A stretch of DNA of 64,000 nt from the NCBI GenBank assembly GCA_015680685.1, contig MNCI01001429.1:197964-261963 (forward strand), read 5' to 3'. Below the pieces are notes generated by a model that was not told the DNA's origin, made no database searches, and worked only from the letters and a program-made list of their open reading frames with translations. Position 1 is the first letter of the stretch; every line of letters begins with the position of its first letter. Positions 33,757-46,060 of this stretch are shown one piece after another. This stretch comes from Gnetum montanum. Its lineage: Eukaryota > Streptophyta > Gnetopsida > Gnetales > Gnetaceae. The translations under genes and the position numbers were made by a program.

Positions 33757-34055
33757 TCTAAGTATTAAAGGTAAGGAGGAAGTGAGAATTTTCCTAACTA
33801 TTAGGTACTAGGTGAAGATGAAATTTGGCTAAGTATGAAAGACTATTGGGTAGAATGTTTTGCTAAGTATGGGAACTTAGCATATTAAAGATTTGGCTAA
33901 GTAAGAGAAAGAGGAAGCTAAAATTTCACTAAATGTAGGAGGAAAAGTGTCTAAAGGTAGGAAAACAATGACTAGGTGCCTTAGGACAAGGGGAAAATGT
34001 GTCTAAGTGTTATGAGGAAAGGTAAGGAAAAAGTAACTAAGTATGGAGCCAAGGG
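33757..34055 (+). repeat. Degenerate tandem repeat, unit about 20-35 bp, around ten copies
   Basis: Successive units open with CTAAGTAT or a close form (CTAAGTATTAAAGG, CTAACTATTAGG, CTAAGTATGAAAG, CTAAGTATGGGAAC, CTAAGTAAGAG, CTAAGTGTTATG, CTAAGTATGGAG). Each is followed by a purine-rich tail. The array ends 30 bases before the truncated G2 begins. Confidence 0.7.
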
Positions 34056-34109
34056 AAGGTGATAGAAGAAAATGTAATGCTACTAGCCCAATTGTAACAA
34101 TGTAATGCT

Positions 34110-34900
34110 ACCAGGGTCGTCAATCTACAACTAGTTCATCAATCGAGGGATTTAGAATCTCATGCTTGTAAAAGACCATTCTTTCGAACCAATAGCCCTA
34201 CTAAGCCGTCATAGACTTGGGCAGTTGGTCACCCTGCTCCTACTTCATCCTTTGCAAACCATTCCATTAGGTCCCCTTCAAACCAAATGCCATCCAAAAT
34301 CCATACTATTATGTGTACTCATGTCACATCTGATTAGATCTAGGCTGTTAACCTTCCTAGGAAATTAGCTGATCCTGAGAGTCCCCTTATCTATTGATAG
34401 ATTGTTAGAAATGAAATATGTAAATCTCTTCTTAATTCAGGTTTTGGTGTGAACTTGATATCTCATGAGATGTATATTGCCTAAAACTTGCCTTCTCTTA
34501 GGAAGAGTAATATCAAATTGAAATTGGCAGACCAGTCCATCATTGTTCCATTGGGACTAGTCAAAGACATTATGACCACTATCTATGGGTGGTCTTATCT
34601 TGCCGATTTCTGAGTAATCAAGGTTGAAAACTACAAAGGGGACTCCTCAATCATTATGGGAAGAGCATGGTTAAGCACTGTTGATGCAAGAATGAGAATT
34701 AGAGATATTTCCCTTGAGATATATAAAAAAAATGCATTTGAAAAGATTAAGAAGAGATGAGTTCCATGCATCATGTGTAGCAATACAAGGTCCAATTGCA
34801 TGTAAAAACTCTGGTCCAGGAAACGAGCAACTATTTTCACATGTAAGCATTGTAAACATGAGGCAAATATTCAAAGGTGTCTAGAAGCAGTAGCCACAAA
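34110..34900 (+). pseudogene. G2 gag tail and protease
   Basis: The gag tail (CKRPFFRTNSPTKPS) is followed by the protease: CKSLLNSGFGVNLIS near 34423, where the active Asp has become Asn, and SSIIMGRAWLSTVDARM near 34650. A run of Cys and His codons follows (about 34765-34870: CIMC, CKHCKH). G1 and G5 have Cys at corresponding places. Stops break the frame in several places. Confidence 0.75.
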
Positions 34901-35199
34901 ACAAGAGGGCATCTAGTGGCTGATGTTGATTCATGCAACATCACAATGTGCATGGAACCTATTGAGAGCCTGAGATGTGCTTATGTTGCAAGCATGAATG
35001 AACTAGAGCATGTTCATCACCAACTTTTTGATGATGAAAACACTGATACCAATTGGGAAGAGTTGGAGATCCCTAATAATTTTAAAAAGGAGCCTTTAGA
35101 GTTGAAGAATCTACCCACGACCTAGAATATGCATTGTTGAAAAATGGTAAGTTGATCATACTTAATGCCAAACTTGCTCTTGAATAGAAAGTAAAACTA

Positions 35200-36570
35200 T
35201 TGAAAGTGATCACCAAATGGCCAATAGCCTTTGCTTGGTCATAACCTAAACTCATTGGAATTGATTCATAGATATGCTAGCACTACATTTACACTGATCC
35301 ATCCATGAAGCCAAGGAGACAACCAAAACGACGGTTGAATCCAAAATTGAAGCAAAGTGTCAAAGAGAAGTTAAGCAACTCCTTAATGCAGGGTTCATCT
35401 ACCCCATTATGGATAAAAAGTGGGTTAGCCTACTCATGATAGTGCCAAAGAGAGGTGGAAAATGGCAGGTTTGTATCGACTTTAGGTTGTTAAACATGAC
35501 AACATTCAAAGATCATTTTCCGTTGCCATTTGTTGATCATGTGTTGGACACCTTATCTAGGCATTGTTATTATAGTTTTTTAGATGGTTAAAGTGGCTAT
35601 AACCAAATCTAGATTACACCAGAAGATCAGGCCAAAACAACATTCATAAGTCCCTGGGAAACCTTTGCATATTGCAAGATGCCTTTTGGTTTGTGCAATG
35701 CTCCTGCCACTTTCAAATGCTTGGTCCTAAGTATTTTTCAGTAGCAAATAGGTAGTAGAGTGGAAGTCTTCATGGATGACTTCTTCACTTATGGTGCTAC
35801 CTTTGAGTAAGCCTTGGACCACCTTAAGTATTAAAAAGATGCATGGAAATAAATCTGTGGCTCAATTAGTAAAAGAGTCATCTCATGGTCTAAGAGGGCA
35901 TTGTATTAGGGCACTGAATTTCATAGGAAGGGATCGAGGCAGACCCGAAAAGATAAGTTCATCTAAGGAATTATTTGCCAACTAGAAACCATCAAAGATG
36001 TTTAGTAATTCCTTGGACACATTGGTTACTACTAGTGATTCATAGAGAATTCCTCTAAGATCGTGAAACTATTGATCAAACTAACAAAGAAAGATGCTCC
36101 CTTCATTTGGACCAAGGAATGTGAAAATGCATTCTAGAGACTCAAAAAGAAGCTCGTAGAGACTCTAATTCTATGAGCACTTGACTAGTCTAGACCATTC
36201 CATATCATGATAGATGCCTCTAACTACACCTTAAGATTTATGCTTATATAGTTGGACAATAAGAGATGTCCATATTACATCCACTGCACAAGTTGAAGCA
36301 TTTTGGGTGCACAATTGAATTACACCATCATGGAGAAAGGACTGATGGTGATGATGTATGATCTAGAAATGTTCAAGAACTATGTGCTTGGATATAAAGT
36401 GTTTGTGCACACTCATCATAGTGCCATCTGCTTCCTCATGAACAAGCCAATAGCAAGTCCCCGTGTCATATGATGGCTAGTGATCTTATAGGAATTTGAT
36501 ATTTCAATGGTAGATTAAAAGGGATTGAGAATGTGGTCGTCAATCACTTGTCTTAGTTGTGATGGGACAA
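35200..36570 (+). pseudogene. G2 reverse transcriptase and RNase H
   Basis: RT shows WVSLLMIVPKRGGKWQVCI (35424), FKDHFPLPFVDHVLDTLSRH, YYSFLDG, TFAYCKMPFGLCNAPATF (35662) and the catalytic box FMDD at 35769-35780. Connection sequence and a RNase H region follow to about 36570 (HIMIDASNYTL near 36203, then NYTIMEKGLMVMMYDLEMF and HTHHSAICFLMNKP, about 36310-36450). FMDD instead of YVDD is usual for this Ty3 branch. TAG and TAA codons stand for Gln at many sites (about 35590, 35743, 35809). Confidence 0.88.
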
Positions 36571-36699
36571 CAAAGAAGGGGAAAGTTCATTATCTGATCT
36601 ATTTTCTGTTGAACTCCTCTTTGCCACTGTAATAAATGAAAAAATTCCCATATAACCAAAATGGTATGATGGCATCCTGATTTTCTCACTTAGAAGATG

Positions 36700-37640
36700 C
36701 CACAAGATCTAGACCATAGGAAGAAACAACAATTTCTTCATCATGCTAAGCACTTCATGGAAATCAGTGAACATCTTTACAAGGTGTGTGCCAATGGATT
36801 GATTCGCTAGGGTGTACCTTATGTAGATCAATTGTGTGTTTTCCAAGATGCTCATGAAGGTTCTTATGGGATCACTATGCTAGGAGATGCACCAGCATAA
36901 AAATACTGATGGTAGAATACTATTGGCCCACAATCTTTAGGGATGTCCACTAATTTGTCTAATCCTGTGAATGTTATCAATAAGATGGTGGGATGACCAC
37001 ATGAATGGAAGGTCCTCAATAGTGGATTCAACCACTAGAATCCTTTAAGATATGAAACATAGATTTCATGGGTCCCATCACACCCATGTCTAATGGGAAG
37101 GCATATATAATTTTTTTGTTGACCACAGTACCAAATGGGTAGAAGTAGCAGCCATCATTGACTATACATCATTCACTGTTGCTTGATTTGCATAATACAA
37201 TTTTGTGAATAGGTTTGGGGTGCCATGTGCACTGATTTCTAACAACGAAACCCATTTTATATATGGCACTTTTTGAAAGCTCATACAACGCTTGGGGGTT
37301 GAACATAAATTAACAATACCCTATCACCCCCAAGTCAATGGTCAATCAGAGGTGACTAACAAGGTGAGCACAAAGATTCTAACAAGAACTATTAGCAAAT
37401 ATAGGAGATCCTAGAGCACAAAACTTAATGATGCCCTTTGGGCCTACCACTCAACATGGAAACTCGCTATTGGTTATTCTCCCTATGAGTTAGTGTATGG
37501 AAAACATCCAATGCTCCCAATCCAATTCGAGTACACTCTCAATGGCCTATGACTTAGAATATGACCTAAGTTTGACACAAAAAGAAAGACTGATCAACCT
37601 CAATGTACTAGATGAAAATTAATTGGTGGCCCTATCTTTG
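36700..37640 (+). pseudogene. G2 integrase
   Basis: Integrates the cDNA in an active element. An N-terminal zinc region is recognisable (LYKVCANGLI, FQDAHEGSYG; 36770-36870). The core begins near 37055 (GPITPMSNGKAYI), with second Asp position NNETHF near 37243, where Asp is lost. PYHPQVNGQSEVTNK near 37320-37365 retains the Glu. The C-terminal part (STWKLAIGYSPYELVYGKHP) runs to about 37520. Several stops and frameshifts are present. This copy covers the part that G1 lacks. Confidence 0.83.
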
Positions 37641-37899
37641 AATGAGGTGCACAAGACATTCAATAAACAATGTCATGATCTTAGAATATGGAAAGTAAAA
37701 TTTCAACCAAGAGATAAGACTTTCTACTAGAATCCCACACATGTACCTCAAAAAACCAAATTCCAAACATTGTGTAAAGGGCCTTATATAATTGATGAAA
37801 CCTTTTCTTCTAGGGCCATGATCATATACAAACCTGAAAGCCCAAACAAAAAGTAGTTGGTCAATATCCAATAGATAAATCCTTTCCACAAGCCAAAGT

Positions 37900-40076
37900 A
37901 AGCCAATGCAACAAATACTTCAATGGATGGGCAACCACACTCAATTTTTCAAATCTCCTCCCAACTTAGTCATGGGGGAGATGATCATCCATGCTAATCA
38001 TATACCTGGCTCCTTAGTTTTTCTATTTTTTGTTTTACACATTTTTGCTTTTGTAAATTGTTTAATTTACACCTTTTTGAATTTAAAACTTTTTCCTATT
38101 TTACACCATTTTTTATTTTATACCATCGTTAGTACATTTAACTTTTTCTTGAATATTTTACACTTTCTTATATATTTTACTTTATTTTAGTGTGATTTTC
38201 TAGTTTTTTGTTAATAAATGTGCTTTGTGCCAACAAGACACAGTGGTGCTATAGCTATTATTAATGGTGGTTTGTGCTTAATGTTTTGTTTGGTAATGTC
38301 TAGTTTCCATTTTTGAATTTTTGTATCGATGGCTAAGGCATGGTTTCTTTTTCATGGAATAGGCAGTGAGTCCATGACATCTACCCATCCACAAACTCTA
38401 TGGTTTTTCTTGTTTTGGAAGTTTAATGTCCCTTTTCATTAGATAAAATTTTAATAAATTTGTGACCTTGGTAGTCTCTAAAATTGGAAAGGATTCAAAG
38501 GTTTACATAGGGTATGACTTCAAGGGGACTCAATACTCTTTATACTTTTCTACTTGCTTAGGTGCATGAGTGTTTTCATAGACTTCTTACCATTCTATGT
38601 TGAATAATAATAGGAAGTTGAATAAAGTCTTTGCATGGTGTGGTTCCCATCCAAAAAGAAAAAAAATAGAGAAAAAAAATAAAAACAAAATAAAAAAAAT
38701 AAAAAAACATGATGAGAATTCAAAGCACATCCCCTAGATAAATAAATGGGCTACAAGCACTGGTTATGGGACTAGAAAAACATGTTACCCATGCCTGAAG
38801 GTCCCCTTTAACTAAGGCCCTCTCTCACTTATTGCTTCTCTTTTCTTCTCTTTATGGAATGATGGTTGTTCTATGGTAGTACTATTGTGTCTTGAGGGAG
38901 TGGATTGGTCTTGGAGTGGTGATGCAAACTCACTGAAGGTGGTTGATTTTGGTCTAGAATAAGGGTGGATCTTCTTAGGTCATTTAAACAAAAATCGACA
39001 AGGGACTTTTTATGACCTTAATTCAGAATTCCATTCCACCTTCTCTATCATCTATCTATGCTACTTGTAACTCACCTCATTGCCAGTGTCCATGTTCTTG
39101 ATTCAGTGTCTTTGTCTAACATGCTTAAATTCTTGGGTAGAATCTTTCGAGTTTTGGCCCTTAACTTTCATCAGCCATTAATCGCATATGGGGCCCACTG
39201 ACTCCTCAGGTTGAGGTTATGCAAGGGTAAACAAGGCATGTGCCTGTTATGGGGAGGACCCACTTTCATATCTCTTGGTTGGATTCATTAAGCACCTTAT
39301 CCTTAGGCATTCTTGCAATTAGAATCTTTCGTACACCCATCTTTTGCATCCAACCATGTGCTTCTTTACATATTTTGTTCAATGCACACATTCTTCATCA
39401 AATTTTTGAATTTTTGAGCTTTTAGAGAACCTCTTCAATGATTTCATCATATTCTTGGCTTTTCTAGGACTTCATGAACTGCAAATTCATTCAAAAATTC
39501 ATTGTATTTTTCAAGATATTCACATTTGAAAATTTTGTCTTGGGAACCCATAAACAGGGCCTTGTCAATAGAGCCCATGCATATACAAGACCCCATATAT
39601 GTAGCCCCATTGATGTAGCTCAAAAATAGTATAAATATGTATGAACCCTTAGAAATTTTCACATTTGCTCACAAATGCCAAGGAAGTTTTTCAAATTTTC
39701 AAAGCCTAGAACCTTCTAAAGCCCATAACTTCCTAACCATTTATCCAAATCACTTCATTCTTCAACCTTGTAGGTACTAGAGGTAAGCTCTTAGTTATGG
39801 GGACCACAAATATGCTATTTTTGATAGAAAATTTTTCACCATTTTTTCTAACTCCCACCAAGGTTTAACTAAGAAATCAAGATTTAAACACAAAATTATA
39901 GAAAGTAAACTCTTCCAACAAGCTCCAATGACACTTATAATGAAAATTAATAAATAAAATAATTAATCTACCATGTTCCAACCTTAGCCAACTATAACTA
40001 ACTAATGAGATAAGGTATTCAAATATTCAAAGTTACATTTTATATCTACTAATCCATGGATGTGTTGTGACCATAG
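37900..40076 (+). other. G2 spacer between pol and third ORF
   Basis: Non-coding, 2.2 kb. It opens with GTCATGGGGGAGATG and a T-rich run (38010-38210), as G5 does at 63180-63360. Poly-A blocks lie at 38660-38710. A motif array resembling this copy's own LTR U3 lies at 39550-39640. The minus-strand frame 39447-39662 over this array is not a gene. Confidence 0.7.
39550..39640 (+). promoter_or_regulatory. Promoter-like array upstream of G2 third ORF
   Basis: Contains CAGGGCCTTGTCAATAGAGCCC, a shifted GACCCC, then GTAGCCCCATTGATGTAGCTC and a TATA-like AGTATAAATATG. The G2 3' LTR U3 (43105-43265) is built from the same words: GAGCCCCTATTGATGTGGCC, TTGTTAACAGGG, GATGGGGCTACG and CTATAAATAC. It sits about 440 bases before the third ORF, as in G1. 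An internal promoter is inferred. Confidence 0.45.
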
Positions 40077-42880
40077 ATGGCATCGAAAGGCAAACATAGG
40101 AAGGAACGAGAAGGGGCCAAGAATAAGCCCATGAAAAGCCACTTGAAATCCACTTCACAGGTCCTCTTAGGGAAGAGGCCAAGGTAGAATCTATTTGTCA
40201 AATTCTAGAACTAGTAGTAGCAATAGAACATTCCCATAGGGATGAGGCACCAACTCAACAAGAAAATCTTGAGGTGACCTTGACAAAAGCCTACCTGAAT
40301 CAAATCAGATCAAGGGAGGTCTAAAAAATAGTTTCCCAAGAGTTAAACTTTAGCTCTTTTTAGAGTAAGCACCTAAAGAAGTACACCAACAACTAAAGTG
40401 CTCTCCCATCTGGCCAATTATCACTTTCACCAGGGAGTGGTACATGGGAGAGACATTCTTATTTTGGAACAATAGTTAGGCTGATTCCACAATAAAAATT
40501 AAGGACATCTTAGTAACCTACTTGGTACAAGAAATTGTTGAAGTACTTGGGTTGATAAAAACTAGGGCGAATCTTGTTGAGATCCTAATGCAGGCAAACC
40601 CTAACATAAAAAAGGAATGAATGCGATGCTACTATGGTGTCGACTGGAAGGAGTTTGACACACTCACACTAGTAGAAAGAATCCACTATAAGATTGTGGC
40701 CTTCCAACTAAACCCCACAGTGAGGCGAAGTAAGATCACTACCTTTTCTACCTATGCATGTGTCACTCTAAGTGGAAGATTCCTTGTCAACCTTCCACAA
40801 CTAATTTATCTGAAGATGGAGAAGTAATTTAAAGAGAATGAATGTGGAAGGAAGGCACTCCCCTTTCCATGCCTGATCAGGTAACTTTGTTGAAGGAAAG
40901 GGATAGTCTATTATACAAATGATGTTGTCAGGCATGCTTTGACTACTAATTGGGCAGAGATGATAAAAGATAAAACACATGCAACAATCATTTTAGAAGA
41001 AGAGTAGTAACCACCGCCTTCACCTGTCATGCAAAAAAATGTGCCAAACATTGCTGCAATAGCCCAACAGTTGCACAAATATTGAGAATGGCCTCTTGAG
41101 CAAACAAGAGCAACGAGCATGCATGAGTGATAGGGACCCATCAGTGTGCCTACTAGCAATGAGTCACCTACACAACGTGGCCCAAATAGTTATGAGGTCG
41201 GATCTTAGCACTAGAGGCATCATGGTATCTCTCACAGAATAGTGGCCACTCCCAGAAATTTTTGGGAATGCATCGACCTTCTCAGTGTGCTTGAAGGAAG
41301 GCGAGGGGGCAATAGTGCTAGTGATGCAGCACCAAGGATAGGAGACAACAATAGAGATGGTTGATGACAAAATCATCAAAACACTCAATGCACCTACAAC
41401 ATCTATACAAAACACCACTATACTCAAAGATGTGCAGATGTCCATAAGGACCATAAGCAGTAGATTAAGCATAGCACAACATGAAGAACTACTAGACTAG
41501 TTGGTGGGGACTGGGTAATTGCTGTCGAATGTCTTTGATCTTCTGGATAGTATTACTGCAACCCATTTAGAGCTTGTAGAGGCAAGGGGTAAGAACATTA
41601 TCTTGGAAGGGAAACTTGAAATAGCCAAGGAGCTTAACAAATGATTGGCTACTAAAGTTGCTAAATTAAAAGCCCAAATTGTCAACCTTGCATTTCTCAA
41701 CTTGGCATTGACAAGAGATGAAGCTCTTAAACAACTTCACATCAAAATAAAAGGGGTTGAGGGTGCAATGGAGATGGCGATGTTCTTACAATCCTTGGCA
41801 GAAGTTACCTAGCACAAAATCCAAAAGGCCTTAGATCTAATCCACTAGGAGAATGTGTAATTCACCATAGAGAACCATCGCCTGTGAAATGTTTATGAGC
41901 ATAAACAATAATTGATTGACTTTATCTATTAATAATAGGAGTAATTAGCCAAAGCAAACATAGAGATAAAGAGATTGGCAGCTAAAAATAGAAACCTCTC
42001 CATGGAGGAGGTCTGTGCCTTTTGCCAGAAGATTGTAATAGAGGTAGCCACTTGAAAATTAGAGGCTCTCAAAACTAAGAGAGTCAAGGATCATTATAGA
42101 GATTAGGCTAGTCTACAAAAAGAAGTTAATGAAAAGATCTAGTTAGTGAAGGAAAAAGTAAATAAGACTCTCTAACAACTCTAGCAAGGAAGAGAAGTTT
42201 GGAAACCTATTATTGATGGGATAGATGCCTACAATAAGGTTGAAATTTACATGAAGGGGTTGTAGATTGAGGAGATAACATAATACATGGAGCTTTCCAA
42301 TCTTCAATATGAAAATCTAACTATGTTGACTACCGGATAGTAGTGGTTAGAACTAGAGAAGAAAGTGGCCAACTCGTACTTGTTGTATGAGGTTGAGTTT
42401 AAGCATCACAAGGATACTAAGCAAAAGCTTGCTATGGAAAACATAGAAATTGAGGTTCTCAAGGGTAAATAGACTGCTTAGAGATTTGCTGCCAAGAACT
42501 TGGCCAAAAGAATGAATGATAACCAAGAGCTACAAAGCATAATTAGGGCATTTAATGTCAAACGTAAAAAAATTTGCTACCTGGTTTATCAATGTTAAGG
42601 AATTGTTCCCAATAATGTCTTGTCCGTGAGATATCCCCATTCTAGCCCACATTGGCAATGCTACGTGGACTATGAATGATCCCTAGAGTAAGGAGGAGAA
42701 GATGAAGAAATTATTGGATGCATTTCATCTTTCATTAGAGGTAGCAAGTATAGTAGGACAGTCATAGCCGCCTTAGCCACCTCACGTGCCTGAAGCTAGT
42801 GAAGGTCTATCAGAACCTTAGGAACCTCCACTGCCTCGGACTATCTGATCTTCTCTCAGCTACCTTCATGTCATTAGAGG
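40077..42880 (+). pseudogene. G2 third ORF, homologue of G1 22435-25150
   Basis: The ATG at 40077 has the same context as in G1: an AG directly before it, and an ATGGC opening followed by Lys-rich codons. The globular part (about 40430-40890) contains IKIKDILVTYLVQEIVEVLG, ERIHYKIVAFQLN, STYACVTLSGRFLVNLP and a closing PFPCLI, all alignable with G1. Low-identity sequence and a long charged, coiled-coil-like part with many stops follow to about 42560. A Pro-rich tail ends near 42850. I do not know the protein family. Preservation of the same architecture in two diverged copies argues that it was a real gene of the element. Confidence 0.62.
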
Positions 42881-43085
42881 ATGTGTTATCTAGTTTTGAG
42901 TAGTCATGTCATGGTGTTTAATTTTGTGTTATGAACACCATAATTTTTGTAATGTTATTAATTTGTACATTAGGCACTTAGTTTTGTCAAGTTAGCTTGT
43001 TATGTCAAGAGTCAGTCAATATTCCCATACCTTTTCAATTTTGTAAAGGAACTCAAGGACAAGTTTTCATTTAGTTGTGAAGGTA

Positions 43086-44043
43086 TGATGAATTGTTGTT
43101 GTGTCACATTGACGAGCCCCTATTGATGTGGCCTTGTTAACAGGGTTCCATTGAGGTGGCCCTATCTACATGATGTTGCCTTATTGATGGGGCTACGTCA
43201 ATGTAGTGTTTGCTACATCTATAGTGCCTAATCGGTGTAGCATTACAATAAAGTCTATAAATACATACTCACTAGCCATGTTTAGGGGAGTCAAGTCATA
43301 GTTGTAAAAGAGCTCTTGAAGTTTTATCATTTGAGAGTTAGAATATTTCTTTGAGTGCTCACAATAGGAGTTAAAAAGTATACAAATCTTTATTCGAGCA
43401 TTTTTGTACCTGAACACACCAATGTGAACAACAATAAAGATGAGCCTTTTGATCAAACCTTGCAGAACTTGGAATAGATTAATGATTCATTTATGCATTT
43501 ATTTTTTTCATTAATTATGTAATTAATTAAGATAAACTAGACTTCAAGTGATTAGTTAATTAACTAAGCTAACTAGATTAAACACATAAGTACGACTGCT
43601 TCGAGCATAAACATGTATTTGCTTGGTAATCCCAGCAGCATTATTGCTTGGTTTGCCTAGTAGCATAGTGCTTGGTAATCCTAGTAGTGGATACGTGGGT
43701 TCAAGATGTGTATGGAAAGTGGGACCAGATGCTTGTGTTAGGACTAGTTTGAGATTAGTCAATCAATTAAATTAAATTAGTTATTAAATTACCTCATTTC
43801 TCTATTTAAGCACTAGGAATAAAAAACATAAAATAATAAAAATCATATACCTCTATTACACTTAACCATACCTTGTGCATTACAAGTGTAATTGAGAAGA
43901 TAAGGAATGACTATTAGGGCAAAGTTCACTTCCTAGAAGATTAGTGTATTGGAAGGCATAGAGTTCATGGAATTCGATTGGATCATGAATGAACACTTTG
44001 TGATTCATATGGTTGGGTGTAGGGGTACCTCAACCACTAATCA
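43086..44043 (+). repeat. G2 3' LTR
   Basis: From TGATGAATTG to ACTAATCA, 958 bp, preceded by GTGAAGGTA. U3 (43100-43265) carries repeated TTGATG and GGCC words instead of GATATC. R/U5 from about 43330 matches the other copies (GTACCTGAACACACCAATGTG, AATAAAGATGAGC, then three CTTGGTAATCC-type repeats at 43611-43690 and GGTACCTCA near the end). No 5' partner is present. Confidence 0.85.
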
Positions 44044-46060
44044 CATGATACTAATTCTTTATTTTGTGTGTTATTTTACAAGGTTGGTGTTATCTCAAGG
44101 CTCATAGTGATTACCCTACATACTTTTTGATTTGCAATGCAACATCTATTATCACTGGGTGGTCTTGGAGGATGAAAGCTCTCTCAATTATAGATGATCA
44201 ATCTTTATGCTCTACACAAATATGGATTAGTCCAAGGGCTAGGTGCTTCTTGGACACTATTGCCTCTTTTTATGGTGTTACACGTACTTGAGAAGATTTA
44301 TCAAGAAATTAGTGAGAGGTTACTGGGTTGTGTCATTCAGGACTCGTGTGATGTTGACATAATGATAGATGAGACAAGTAGGACATTCAATATCCAGCTC
44401 AAGGATCTAGACTATTTGTGGAGGGATTATTCTTACAAATGGTTCAATGTTGATATCACACTCTTACTAAATCCTTGTAGTATCTAGAGTTTGTTCAACC
44501 CTGCTAGCACTTACATTACAATCTCCAAGTATGTTAGTGTGAATCCTCAATTACATCTTAGATTTTCTAAGTTTTCAAGATCTTACTTAAGGTTAGAACT
44601 ATATTTTAACATGGCTTGTTATTTTGGTATGCTTATAGGTTCAAAGATCCTGATCGTAAGGAATATTACCTAGAGATGTTGGAGTGGATGTTATGTGAGA
44701 TGGCTCTCAGAGGGAATTAGTGCCTTGTAGTGTTTGCTAGTTTTCCTAATGAGATTAAGGAAGCCATGAAGGATCATTGATATGAAAGTCTTCTATGACA
44801 TGGTTTGGTATAGACTCTTCATGAGAGGCCATATTTAAGCTTGAAGTAGGAGTGGCCTAAGGATTCCTATATTTTCCTGCTACTTAAGGGTGTGTCATAT
44901 AATGTTGGTTTTCTAAGTTCCATGTTTAGTACTTAGGTTTGCCTATATTTTGTTTTGGACTTTGTCTAAATATGCATGATATGTATTTAGTCACCTATGT
45001 TTTACTTTTGAAGATAAAATCAAAGCCTCTAAACTTATGTACATTTAAGTTGAAAATGTGAAGGAGAGAAGCTTGCAAGTTACTGTACATAACACCCATG
45101 CATGTCACGTATGGCTGGTAAGTGAAGATAGGAGGAAGTACCTCCCTAAATTGGAGCATGTAGGATTGATTCCTTTCTTCACGTTAAGGTCATCTAACAT
45201 ATCAACCATATATGTAATTGCCATAGTGAGATGTTATTCAAGCCAACAACAACTATTTGTATTCTATGTTTAGGTTTATAAGGTCATCTTATCTTGGAAT
45301 TGAGATTTGTTGAGGCATTGGTTTGCTTACCTTGATGTTGGACTAGTGGTTGAGGGAAATGGCAAGTTGTTAGTGGTTGATTAAGAGATGATCAATAGGT
45401 GGGCTTAGTATGGTGATGTAGCTCACAACATTGCTAATTGTGAAAATCATGATCTAGTGTAGATGTACCATTTGTTTATTGATAAGATATTTGTGGCAAG
45501 ATTAGACAATGAAAGACTACTTCTCCTCTTAGACTTTCAATCATTTACAATGTCATGATCCATGGCACTCGCTATGATTTGGTTGCGATCTAGATAAGGA
45601 TGTGTTCAGTGAGTTAGCTAACATTAACATCATGGATGGTGAAAGTTCCAACAACTTCATTAACTTTAGCTTTTATTATGGAATGTTACATTGCTTTGTA
45701 GAGTTAATGGTCTACTCTAACTACAAGGGGAAGGTGTTGAATGAAGAAAACTTCTCTCATCCTATGTGTCAACATGTGACAAACATCATGGTGATCCTTT
45801 TTACAGCAGTGGGTGGTCTTATGGAAGTAGCATTGTTATTGCAAGAGGATGTAGTTGAGTCCTCCATTCATGATAGCATGGCGCTACCTAGAAAATAATC
45901 AGTTCATGGAAACCTATTGCATGGGATGGAAGTGGTGAGAGAGTATGCCTTTGGCAAATAGGACAAGGACTAGACGATTAACAAGATAAGAGCAGTTAAT
46001 ACATATGACTTAAAGCATAAGGAGTTAGAAATAGAAGTGGCCAAGGCAACAGTGAGATTG
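44044..46060 (+). pseudogene. Unclassified coding-like remnant
   Basis: Several plus-strand open stretches follow one another (44194-44487, 44491-44673, 45058-45273, 45602-45898) and read like pieces of one decayed protein, with aromatic- and Leu-rich globular wording (DLDYLWRDYSYKWFNVD, NFINFSFYYGMLHCFVELMV). I do not recognise a family, and the frames shift between pieces. It may be part of another retroelement ORF. No LTR or terminal repeat pairs were found around it. Confidence that it was ever a gene is low. Confidence 0.3.

Larger units (their letters stand above)
34087..44043 (+). mobile_element. G2: 5'-truncated Ty3/gypsy element related to G1
   Basis: About 10 kb of an Athila/Tat-type element. 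It lacks the 5' LTR and most of gag; similarity begins near 34087 in the gag tail. It keeps protease, RT, RNase H, integrase, the T-rich spacer, the third ORF and a full 3' LTR. It is the most complete pol in the window and serves as the reference for the deletions in G1 and G5. Its 3' LTR has a U3 unlike those of G1, G4 and G5 while R/U5 is shared. Confidence 0.85.

Noticed and set aside
39447-39662. 71-codon minus-strand open frame
   Set aside because: Antisense over the promoter-like array in the G2 spacer, with no protein feature.
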